DNA of 64,000 bases from JAYOEY01 sp038120295 (GTDB lineage: Bacteria; Pseudomonadota; Alphaproteobacteria; MPNO01; UBA2964). The stretch covers positions 38,075 to 102,074 of the forward strand of contig JAYOLL010000011.1 of NCBI GenBank assembly GCA_038120295.1. Reading direction: 5' to 3'. The notes under the pieces are model-generated. The model was not told the origin of the DNA. It saw nothing but the letters and a program-made list of their open reading frames with translations, and ran no database searches. Position 1 is the stretch's first letter. The number at the start of each line of letters is the position of its first letter. Below are positions 17,220-24,657 of this stretch, one piece after another. The position numbers and the translations under genes are program-made.

Positions 17220-18755
17220 ATGTCTGTCGATTACGAGACTTTCGACGAGGAATTCGACGTGGTGGTTGTCGGGTTCGGTTTCGCGGGCGGCGTCACGGCG
17301 ATTGAAGCGCATGACACGGGCGCGAAGGTGCTGATTGTCGAGAAGATGCCGGATCCGGGCGGTGTTTCCATCTGCTCGCATGGCGCGATCTGTTCGACGC
17401 GCAATCCAGATGGCGCCTTCGAATATCTGAAGGCGACCAATTCCGGTCGCACGCCCGATTCGGTTCTGCGGGCGCTGGCCGACGGCATGAAGGACAACGA
17501 GGCGCACGCGCGCAAGCTCGCGGAAGTAACAGGGGCCGAGTTCATGATCCGGGAGCGCGGGGGCAATTACCCGCTGCCCGGCGAGAACGATTTTTACTAC
17601 ACGCAGATTACCGAGATTCCGAATTTCGATGCGTCCCAGGTATATCCGCAGGTAAAGGGCCGACCGGCCGGGCCGATGGTGTTCTACATGCTGCAGCGGA
17701 ATGTCGAGGAACGCGGCATCGAGGTTCGGCTAGAAACGCCCGCACAATCTCTCATCGCGACGCCCGAGGGTGAGGTGCGCGGCATCGTTGTCGAAAATCC
17801 GGACGGCGAGACGGTTCGTATCCGTACACGCAGGGGGGTAGTTCTGGCCTGCGGCGGGTTCGAGGCGAACAAGGAAATGCAGGAACAGTTCTGGCAGATC
17901 GTACCTGTCTATTCGGCGGCCAGCGCCGGCAATACCGGCGACGGCATTCGTATGGCGCAGTCGCTTGGCGCCAAGCTTTGGCATATGTGGCATTTCCACG
18001 GCTCCTACGGCTTTTTGCACACCGACCGGGAAGAATTTCCCTATGGAATTCGGGTGAAGCGCTTCCCGGACTGGATTCCGGGCAAGGAACAGCGTGCTGT
18101 GGTGCAGGCGCCCTGGATCATCGTCGATCAGACAGCAAAACGCTTCATGAACGAGTTTCCGCCCTACGTCCAGGATACGGGCTGGCGACCGTTCGAGAAG
18201 TACGACCCGGTAACGCAGAGCTTTCCGCGTATCCCGGCCTATCTCATCTATGATGAACTCGGCCGGCGACGTTTTCCGATGGGCAATCCTGCCTATAACG
18301 ACCGCGCCATGTCCTATTCGTGGAGCCAGGACAATCTGGCGGAGATCGATCTCGGCATCATCACCAAGGCGGATTCAATTCCGGAACTCGCCGAGAAGCT
18401 GGGGCTTGATCCCGACACGCTACAGGAGACGTTCGATCGGTGGAACGAGCTCTGCGTCGACAAGAACGATGTCGATCAGGGGCGCCCCGCCGGCACAATG
18501 ATGAAGATTCAGCGTCCGCCCTATTATGCCGGGGAAATCTGGCCGGTCCTGTCGAATACGCAGGGCGGCCCCGAACATGACGAAAAACAGCGCATCATCA
18601 ACGTGCGCAATGAACCCATCTCCAGATTGTATGCCGCCGGCGAATGCGGCTCGTCCTTCGGTCATCTCTATCTGGCCGGCGGCAACATCGCCGAATGCTT
18701 CGTGACCGGCCGAATCGCCGGACGCGAGGTCGCGAACCAGCCGCCGCTAAATTAA
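17220..18755 (+). CDS. FAD-dependent oxidoreductase, fumarate-reductase/ketosteroid-dehydrogenase type
   Basis: 511 residues from the ATG at 17220. The dinucleotide site VVVVGFGFAGGVTAIEA (G18-x-G20-x-A22-G23) is at the N-terminus, and the C-terminus has the FAD-binding end SRLYAAGECGSSFGHLYLAG with GNIAECFVTGRIAG, as in the flavoprotein subunit of fumarate reductase, urocanate reductase and 3-ketosteroid 1-dehydrogenase. No covalent-FAD His motif or FMN-transfer domain is apparent. It probably reduces or desaturates a C=C next to a carbonyl or carboxylate. Position between permeases and a cupin/UbiD pair suggests a role in breakdown of an unsaturated acid. A hairpin with T6 follows its stop. 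Confidence 0.88.
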   Translation: MSVDYETFDEEFDVVVVGFGFAGGVTAIEAHDTGAKVLIVEKMPDPGGVSICSHGAICSTRNPDGAFEYLKATNSGRTPDSVLRALADGMKDNEAHARKLAEVTGAEFMIRERGGNYPLPGENDFYYTQITEIPNFDASQVYPQVKGRPAGPMVFYMLQRNVEERGIEVRLETPAQSLIATPEGEVRGIVVENPDGETVRIRTRRGVVLACGGFEANKEMQEQFWQIVPVYSAASAGNTGDGIRMAQSLGAKLWHMWHFHGSYGFLHTDREEFPYGIRVKRFPDWIPGKEQRAVVQAPWIIVDQTAKRFMNEFPPYVQDTGWRPFEKYDPVTQSFPRIPAYLIYDELGRRRFPMGNPAYNDRAMSYSWSQDNLAEIDLGIITKADSIPELAEKLGLDPDTLQETFDRWNELCVDKNDVDQGRPAGTMMKIQRPPYYAGEIWPVLSNTQGGPEHDEKQRIINVRNEPISRLYAAGECGSSFGHLYLAGGNIAECFVTGRIAGREVANQPPLN

Positions 18756-18786
18756 CCGGTGTTTTCCCAACCGCCGGCATTTTTTG
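18756..18786 (+). terminator. Probable rho-independent terminator
   Basis: CCGGTG (18756-18761) pairs with CGCCGG (18772-18777) with one U-G pair, loop of 10, followed by CATTTTTTG. It sits directly after the FAD oxidoreductase stop. The stem is short, so it may be weak. Confidence 0.5.
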
Positions 18787-18857
18787 CTTCAGGTTAAAGC
18801 GCTGCCGGTCGATATGACGATAATTCTCCTGTTCTCGGCAGTGCAGGAGACTTATCG

Positions 18858-19325
18858 TTGTCAGAATCTTCTTTTCGCGAGGTCATCACCATCGATGGCC
18901 GCAACATTACCCTGAACCATCAGAAATCCCCGCTTGCAGAACGGGAGGTCGCCGACGCGAGCGATTCGCTGCTGATGATCGACTCTTTCGATCCTGCCTT
19001 CAGGCCCGAGAATTACAACAAGGCGGATGGTTCGCCGCTCCGCATGTTCGACGCCGCGTCGGTCAAGGTAGACCTTTCCAAGCGCAGCAAGGAGGATATG
19101 GGCTTCTGGCATCGCAACTGCGATTACCACGAAATCATTTTCTGCGTTCGCGGCGCCCTGCGCTGGGAAACCGAAATCGGTACCGTTACCCTGAAAGAGG
19201 GCAGCATGATCCTGATCCCGTAAGGGATCGTCCATCGCTCCATGTTGTGCGAAGAGTCGGTGGAAGAAAACGTTCTTCTCGAACTCAAGATCGCCGAAGA
19301 ACTCTCTTTTGTCGGCAGCAACTGA
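18858..19325 (+). pseudogene. Cupin-domain protein interrupted by an in-frame TAA
   Basis: A TTG start at 18858 with AGGAGA eight bases upstream opens a frame of 121 codons to a TAA at 19221-19223. The same frame then continues for 33 more codons (GIVHRSMLCEES... to EELSFVGSN) before a TGA at 19325. The stop splits the second cupin motif, which normally reads as P-x-G-x-x-H (here IP-stop-GIVHR). The first motif contains GFWHRNCDYHEIIFCVRG and the metal ligands would be the two His and Glu there plus the His after the stop. A CAA or AAA to TAA change would explain it. Either a recent nonsense mutation or a sequencing error; the intact protein would be a 155-residue single-domain cupin. Confidence 0.75.
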
Positions 19326-19466
19326 TCGCCGGAAAATGTCAGGATTGTCTTTTGGACTGCTCTCCAACCCCTTGCGCCCAAACTAGATTCCGCTCACCAT
19401 ACGGTAGCGTATAGTCGGTCGGATTTTTTCGGCGGACCAATAACCGGGAAAAATGGGGAGAGCTTC

Positions 19467-21152
19467 GTGGCGACGAAGGCGAAAGACGCGAAAGCGGGCG
19501 AAAAGGCGTATGGCGGAAAGGGTTATCCCGATTTTCAGGATCACCTGACGTCCTTGCGCGAGGCCGGGCTGGTTCACGATATCTCGGAACCGGTCAACAA
19601 GGACACGGAGATGCATCCGCTGGTCCGTTGGCAGTTCCGTGGCGGCATTCTGGAACCCGACCGCAAGGCCTTCGTTTTCGATAACATCACCTGCTCGCGC
19701 GGGCGCAGCTACGACCTGCCGGTCGCGGTCGGAGCGCTGTCCGCCAACCGGAAGATCTATTCCATCGGGATCGGCGCAGAGGAAGCCGATATCGGTCGTA
19801 CCTGGAGCGCTGCGATCGCCAACCCTGTTGCGCCGCGCGAAATTACCGATGCGCCCTGTCATGAGGTCGTGATCGAGGGGAGCGATCTCGAAGGGGAAGG
19901 GAAGGGCCTCGACGCATTGCCCATCCCGATTTCGACCCCGGGATTCGATTCCGCGCCCTATTTCACGGCGACCGGCTGCATATCTCGCGACCCGGAGACA
20001 GGTACGCAGAATGTCGGCACTTACCGCGCCGGGCTGAAGTCGTCGACGCGACTTGCAGTCCGCATGTCTGCGCGCGCCGGCGGAGCGGAGGGCCATATTC
20101 ACTGGCGCAAGTACCGCGAGCGCGGCGAGAAAATGCCGATGGCGATCATTCTCGGCTGTCCGCCGTCGGTCGCCTATTGCGCGCCCCAGAAACTGCGTAT
20201 CGGCGTCGAGGAGATGGCGGTCGCCGGCGGCATTGTCGGCTGTCCGATCAATGTCGTGAAAGGCAGGACGGTAGATCTCCTGATTCCGGCTGAATCGGAA
20301 ATCGTCATCGAGGGATATATCGATCCCGAGTACCTGGAGCCCGAAGCGCCCTTCGGCGAGAGCCACGGTCATATCGCGCTTGAGGACTACAACAACATCA
20401 TGGAGGTCACGGCGATTACTTACCGGAAGAATGCCGTGATCGCTTCCATCATCTCGCAGGTTACGCCGTCTGAATCGTCGGTTATCAAGCGGGTCGCCTA
20501 CGAACCGATATGGTTCGACCATCTTTATAACGGCCTCGGCATCAAGGGGATAAAACGCGTCTCGATGCACGAGCCGTTGACCAATATCCGCCGGGTCGTG
20601 TTTCTGGTCTTCGACCGGGGCGTACCGACAACTGAAATCTGGCGTGGGCTATACGGCGCCGCACAGCTCAACGCGTCGGTCGGCAAGTACGTTATCGCTG
20701 TGAATGAGGATATCGACCCGGACAATGGCGATGCGGTGTTCTGGGCGCTGGCCTACCGGTCCAACCCGGCGCTCGATGTGCAGATATTGCCGCATCGGGA
20801 CAAGGGGCACGGGCCCAAGAGTGACCTTCGGGGCGGGCGCGAGGAGGCGACGATGTTGATCGACGCGACGCTCAAGGCAGATATGCCGCCGATCGCCTTG
20901 CCCAAACGGGAATTTATGGAAGGCGCCAAGGAACTCTGGGAAAGCCTCGGTCTGCCGCCGCTTAAACCGGAAAGCCCGTGGCATGGCTATTCGCTCGGCG
21001 ACTGGACCGAGGAATGGGACCAGATGGCGAAACGCGCAGCCGCAGGCGACTATCTGGAGAACGGCCGCCGCAGTGCCCAGTACCGGCGCAACGATGTTGC
21101 GCCCAACACCTCGATCCGCGATGTCCCCGGCGGACCGTTCGACAATAAGTAG
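19467..21152 (+). CDS. UbiD-family prenylated-FMN (de)carboxylase, copy 2
   Basis: 561 residues from a GTG at 19467 with GGGGAGAG about ten bases upstream. UbiD signatures: YRAGLKSSTRLAVR, RERGEKMPMAIILGCPP, EIVIEGYIDPEYLEPEAPFG, with E293 and E298 as the catalytic pair, and AITYRKNAVIASI. It is longer than copy 1 at both ends and groups by eye with the aromatic-acid/ferulate type rather than with E. coli UbiD, but I cannot place it exactly. The interrupted cupin precedes it and a TetR regulator follows after 18 bp, so the cluster may be controlled by that regulator. Needs prFMN made by a UbiX encoded elsewhere. Confidence 0.92.
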   Translation: MATKAKDAKAGEKAYGGKGYPDFQDHLTSLREAGLVHDISEPVNKDTEMHPLVRWQFRGGILEPDRKAFVFDNITCSRGRSYDLPVAVGALSANRKIYSIGIGAEEADIGRTWSAAIANPVAPREITDAPCHEVVIEGSDLEGEGKGLDALPIPISTPGFDSAPYFTATGCISRDPETGTQNVGTYRAGLKSSTRLAVRMSARAGGAEGHIHWRKYRERGEKMPMAIILGCPPSVAYCAPQKLRIGVEEMAVAGGIVGCPINVVKGRTVDLLIPAESEIVIEGYIDPEYLEPEAPFGESHGHIALEDYNNIMEVTAITYRKNAVIASIISQVTPSESSVIKRVAYEPIWFDHLYNGLGIKGIKRVSMHEPLTNIRRVVFLVFDRGVPTTEIWRGLYGAAQLNASVGKYVIAVNEDIDPDNGDAVFWALAYRSNPALDVQILPHRDKGHGPKSDLRGGREEATMLIDATLKADMPPIALPKREFMEGAKELWESLGLPPLKPESPWHGYSLGDWTEEWDQMAKRAAAGDYLENGRRSAQYRRNDVAPNTSIRDVPGGPFDNK

Positions 21153-21170
21153 GTCAGCGGGGCGCGGACA

Positions 21171-21710
21171 ATGAGCGTCAGTCGCGAAGACTGGGTAGAT
21201 GCGGCCTGGAAAGCGCTTGGCGAGCATGGCGTAGAGGGCGTCCGCGTTGAAAGACTGGCGCGCAGCCTCGGCGTCACCAAAGGCAGTTTTTACTGGCATT
21301 TCAAGAACCGGCAGGCGCTGATCGATGCATTGCTGAGCCGCTGGTTCGGCCTGCGTGAGGAAGATCGGCCGGATTTCATCGCCAGTACGCCCGATCCTGC
21401 AGAACGTCTCTGGAAGGTGATCGAGCGTGGAATCACGCGGGGAACGCGCGGTCAGGCGGCGGCTCTTCGGCTATGGGCGCAGAAGAACAAGGTGATCGCC
21501 GAAAAGATCGCGCGCGCCGACAATTATCGGCGTCATTTCTTTGCCGAGCAGTTTCGTGCGCTGGGGTTCGAAGACAGTACAGCGGAACTGCGCGCCGATC
21601 TTTATATGGCGACCATTACCGCAGAGTTCCTTCACAGCGGCTTCTACGATCAGGAGGACCGCCTGGCGCTGGCCCGAAAGAAGCATGACGGGCTTGTAAG
21701 TCACCGCTAA
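21171..21710 (+). CDS. TetR-family transcriptional regulator
   Basis: 179 residues. The helix-turn-helix is within residues 20-55: VERLARSLGVTKGSFYWHFK followed by NRQALIDALLSRW, a textbook TetR DNA-binding domain. The C-terminal ligand-binding part has no diagnostic motif. It is the last gene of the plus-strand UbiD cluster and its stop overlaps the convergent DUF3047 gene by four bases. It most likely senses a substrate of this cluster; no clear palindromic operator was found upstream of the UbiD or FAD oxidoreductase genes. Confidence 0.9.
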   Translation: MSVSREDWVDAAWKALGEHGVEGVRVERLARSLGVTKGSFYWHFKNRQALIDALLSRWFGLREEDRPDFIASTPDPAERLWKVIERGITRGTRGQAAALRLWAQKNKVIAEKIARADNYRRHFFAEQFRALGFEDSTAELRADLYMATITAEFLHSGFYDQEDRLALARKKHDGLVSHR

Positions 21711-22408
21711 CGCGCCATCTGGTTCGACACGAATTTGATATCGGCGATTGCTGCCCGGGTCGTTGCGCAGGTGTCGTCGGTGTCGGCTGAAATCGCGACG
21801 AAGGCGGGAGGTGGCGCGTCGGTACCGAAAAGTCTCCTGAAGTCGGCGCGAATGTCGATCTCTTCCGACAGCCAGGTTCCTGTCGGTGAATTCCTGCCAC
21901 GGAGAATGACGATATTGCCTCGTTCCGGGAGATGCGGATTGACGAAATTTTCGCCGTCGGCGTTGAGGCCGCTCCACATATAGCTGATGACCTGGCCCGG
22001 CGGCGGGGCTCCCAGCATGGAAGCGATCCCGGACCTGAGAGAGTGCCAGAAGCCCGAGGCGGAATCCGGCGGGGCAAACCAGACATGCAGGGCGACAGGT
22101 CTGTCGCTGCCCTTCATGCTTGCGTCTGTCGCTATGCCCGATCTGTCAACTTTCCAGCGCCAGCGCAGGCGCGAGAAAGCCTTGTCTTTTTCAAGCGGGT
22201 GGTAAACCAGTGCGAAACCGCCCTCGCTTTCGATAAGGACTTCTCCTTCGCCATTTGGAACGAAACGGCTCGGTGGCACGCTGGGACGCGTGAGTTTCTG
22301 CCAGTGCGTGGAGTCGTTGACGGCGTTCAATGGAATTCGCTCGATGCTCGTCCCCGCGGCGGAGACAGGTAGAGCAAACGATATGAGAAGAATGGCGGTC
22401 TTAAGCAT
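21707..22408 (-). CDS. DUF3047 family secreted protein
   Basis: 233 residues with an N-terminal signal peptide of about 17 residues (MLKTAILLISFALPVSA). The core, with SRLRWRWKVDRSG, a VALHVWFAPP strand, an ISYMWSGLN segment and the end ISADTDDTCATTRAAI, fits the uncharacterised DUF3047 family of periplasmic or lipoprotein-like beta proteins. It follows the di-iron protein gene by 12 bp on the same strand. Function unknown; conserved Asp residues near the C-terminus (ADTDD) may bind metal. Confidence 0.78.
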   Translation of the reverse strand: MLKTAILLISFALPVSAAGTSIERIPLNAVNDSTHWQKLTRPSVPPSRFVPNGEGEVLIESEGGFALVYHPLEKDKAFSRLRWRWKVDRSGIATDASMKGSDRPVALHVWFAPPDSASGFWHSLRSGIASMLGAPPPGQVISYMWSGLNADGENFVNPHLPERGNIVILRGRNSPTGTWLSEEIDIRADFRRLFGTDAPPPAFVAISADTDDTCATTRAAIADIKFVSNQMAR

Positions 22409-22420
22409 GGCCGGGGCCTG

Positions 22421-23155
22421 TCACCGGGAATCCGAGGGCAGCAGGCCGGTTCTCGCCAGATCCGCCATATGGCGGTTCCAGCTTCGGTCGGCCATGAAGG
22501 AAAGCGCGCGCCAGAGAAAAAAGTTCTCTCCCGCCAGTGCCTTGACGCAACCGGTCCATACGGCACGAATTTCATCGACGGTACGTCTGCGGTCATGCTC
22601 GTCCATTTCCCGCGCAGCGCTGGCGGCGATGATGCGGCCGAATGCGACATGACGCGCTTCGTCACGGGATATTCGACGGTTCACCGAGCGGAACAGCGGG
22701 CAGTCGAGATCGTTTTCGACATCCAGCTGCAGTCCCAGCGCTTCTCCTTCCAGCACGATATGTATGGCGAAAAACAGGCCGGATGTCGGCCCCGACCAGC
22801 GCGCAAGCCGGTCGGTGACCTCTCGAATCCCGTCGTGAGGCTCGGGTGCGAGGCCGGTGCGTTCCATATAGCGCGCGTAAGCCTCGACATGACGGAATTC
22901 GTCGTTCGACTGGACCGCTATACAGTCCCGGACCGGGCCGGTGGGAAGAACTTCGATCAGCCTGTCGCAGGCCCGAACTGTCGCCTGTTCTCCGGCGAAG
23001 AGAGCCCCGACCGATCGCTGGATGAAGCGACTCGTGATGGTCGGAGCCGGGACCGGGGCGACGGACCAGTCTATCCCTTCCTCCAGAGACCATTGCTCCG
23101 ACTCCGCCTTGCGTCGCAGGGAAGTCAGTTTTCTTCGGGTTTCGGAGTCAATCAC
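22421..23155 (-). CDS. Ferritin-like di-iron carboxylate protein
   Basis: 244 residues, no signal peptide. The six expected di-iron ligands are all visible with canonical spacing: E56, E86-x-x-H89 (NDEFRHVE), E136 (LEGEALG) and E166-x-x-H169 (SRDEARHV), each Glu pair being exactly 30 residues apart. This is the four-helix di-iron pattern of ferritin-like oxygenases/oxidases, such as N-oxygenases and R2-like proteins, and not of 24-mer ferritin. It lies in a minus-strand series with a ThDP enzyme and an OCD protein. An oxygenase role is likely, substrate unknown. Confidence 0.82.
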   Translation of the reverse strand: MIDSETRRKLTSLRRKAESEQWSLEEGIDWSVAPVPAPTITSRFIQRSVGALFAGEQATVRACDRLIEVLPTGPVRDCIAVQSNDEFRHVEAYARYMERTGLAPEPHDGIREVTDRLARWSGPTSGLFFAIHIVLEGEALGLQLDVENDLDCPLFRSVNRRISRDEARHVAFGRIIAASAAREMDEHDRRRTVDEIRAVWTGCVKALAGENFFLWRALSFMADRSWNRHMADLARTGLLPSDSR

Positions 23156-23225
23156 GATGTCGATATAGGGGTTTTTGCCGCCTCGAACAGTAACGAATGG
23201 GTGAACTGCCTGTTACGGCAGGCGT

Positions 23226-23522
23226 TTACGGCGAGCAGGCGAACATCCTGTAAAGCAAGAGAAGGAAAATTCCGCTCGCAATCGCTGCGAACACCGTAAA
23301 ACGCCAGGCCCAGCGACAGCCGGTTTCGTCGAAATAGAGATCCGGCTTCATGAGATAGGAGGGCTTGATATGGTTCTTCTTACGAAACCATATATGTTTG
23401 GGCGGCTCCGGCGGTACAAGCAGGTGTTCGTTCAGCTTGCGCGACAACAGCGCCATCATCAGCGTTGCGATCAGAAACACCCAGACAAAAACCGAGGTCT
23501 GAGCTTCAAGCATTTCGCACAT
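23226..23522 (-). CDS. Small two-helix membrane protein
   Basis: 98 residues with one helix near residues 10-28 (TSVFVWVFLIATLMMALL) and another near 74-94 (FTVFAAIASGIFLLLLYRMF), linked by a basic Pro/Lys/Arg-rich segment. The start is 14 bp after the OCD stop in the same direction, and no strong ribosome site is seen, so ATG 23522 or 23513 are both possible. I do not recognise the family. The placement between two catabolic genes suggests a real, coexpressed membrane component. Confidence 0.55.
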   Translation of the reverse strand: MCEMLEAQTSVFVWVFLIATLMMALLSRKLNEHLLVPPEPPKHIWFRKKNHIKPSYLMKPDLYFDETGCRWAWRFTVFAAIASGIFLLLLYRMFACSP

Positions 23523-23536
23523 AGGACGCGTTCCAG

Positions 23537-24646
23537 TCAGTCGCGGATATCCTGCAGAAGCCAGTCGGTCGGGATTTCGTGTCCCACGCCGGCATCACGC
23601 GCAAGTTCATAGACGCGTCCCGCAACGGCGTGAAACTGGTTACCCTGCAGATTGCCACGCTCGGAATAGGTGATCTGTTCGCGGGACGTACGACCGCGAT
23701 TGGAGCCGTCGAGAAAGTCCTGAAAATAGATGATCCGGTCTTCCATCACCAGCCCATGCCCGCGTTCGCCCATGGGCTTCAGCGTAAAACCGTAATCCTG
23801 TCCGCGCCGGGCGGCGTAGGTGATGAACTCGTCCGCCACGCCGAACTCGGGTATGCCCTCTGGCGCGGGCGCGTTGCCGAACCGGAAATAGACGTCGACC
23901 CGGTCCTGCACCGGTTGCGCCACCATGCCGCGCGCGCCCACGTTCAGCACATGCTGGCCCGGTTCGAGGCAGGCGGCATCAATCACAGGAATGGCGCTGT
24001 CCGTGCAACCGGCGACGATGTCAGCGCCCTTGTAGATATCCTCGGGCCGGTCGCAGACCACAACCTCGATCCCGTGCTTTTCGCGGGTCTCGGCGGCGAA
24101 CGCTTCGCAGTTGGCGCGCGTCGGGCTGAATACCTGAAGCTTCGTAATGTCCCGGACGCACATGAAAGCATCGATATGGCTGCGCGCCATGCCGCCCGAG
24201 CCGAGCATTCCGACCACCTGCGAATCCTCGCGGCTCATGTATTTGACCCCGATGCCGCCGTCGGCGCCCACCCGCATGTGCTGCAGGATCCCGTCGTTAA
24301 TAAAGGCGAGCGGTTCGCCGTTCTCGGTATTGGTCAGCAGGATCAAGCCGCAGAAGGTTCCGGGTTCGCGACAGTACTTCTCCTGGCTGCGCACGCCGTT
24401 ATATTCAGTCTCGTAGACCACATCCGATTTCATGCGAATGGCGAAATAGCCGCCCGCCATACCGCCTTCCATCGAACCCCACTGATAGGCCTTCTTCGGG
24501 TCGGACGTCGGGATCTGAATGTCGATCCGCGGCCGGCACACGGCCTCTCCTTCGGCAAGGGCCCTGTAAGCGGCTTCGAGCGCTTCGATCGTGTCCTGCA
24601 TGGTCAGCAGCTCGCTGACCATGTCGTTATTGATGATGAGGGTCAT
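23537..24646 (-). CDS. Ornithine cyclodeaminase / mu-crystallin family protein, copy 2
   Basis: 369 residues, somewhat longer than copy 1. The dinucleotide motif is VVGMLGSGGMARSHIDAF and the N-terminal region has FAIRMKSDVVYE, the segment that carries the substrate-binding Lys in the family. An insertion of about 40 residues near the C-terminus (YFRFGNAPAPEGIPEFG and after) sets it apart from copies 1 and 3. It starts 11 bp after the ThDP-enzyme stop, so the two are probably translated together. A ketimine reductase or cyclodeaminase-like reaction on an amino acid is possible, but the ligand is unknown. Confidence 0.88.
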   Translation of the reverse strand: MTLIINNDMVSELLTMQDTIEALEAAYRALAEGEAVCRPRIDIQIPTSDPKKAYQWGSMEGGMAGGYFAIRMKSDVVYETEYNGVRSQEKYCREPGTFCGLILLTNTENGEPLAFINDGILQHMRVGADGGIGVKYMSREDSQVVGMLGSGGMARSHIDAFMCVRDITKLQVFSPTRANCEAFAAETREKHGIEVVVCDRPEDIYKGADIVAGCTDSAIPVIDAACLEPGQHVLNVGARGMVAQPVQDRVDVYFRFGNAPAPEGIPEFGVADEFITYAARRGQDYGFTLKPMGERGHGLVMEDRIIYFQDFLDGSNRGRTSREQITYSERGNLQGNQFHAVAGRVYELARDAGVGHEIPTDWLLQDIRD

Positions 24647-24657
24647 ATAAGCTGCCC

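Noticed and set aside
19221..19223. Programmed stop readthrough or recoding of the cupin TAA
   Set aside because: TAA is not a Sec or Pyl codon and no stimulatory structure is apparent; nonsense mutation or sequencing error is simpler.
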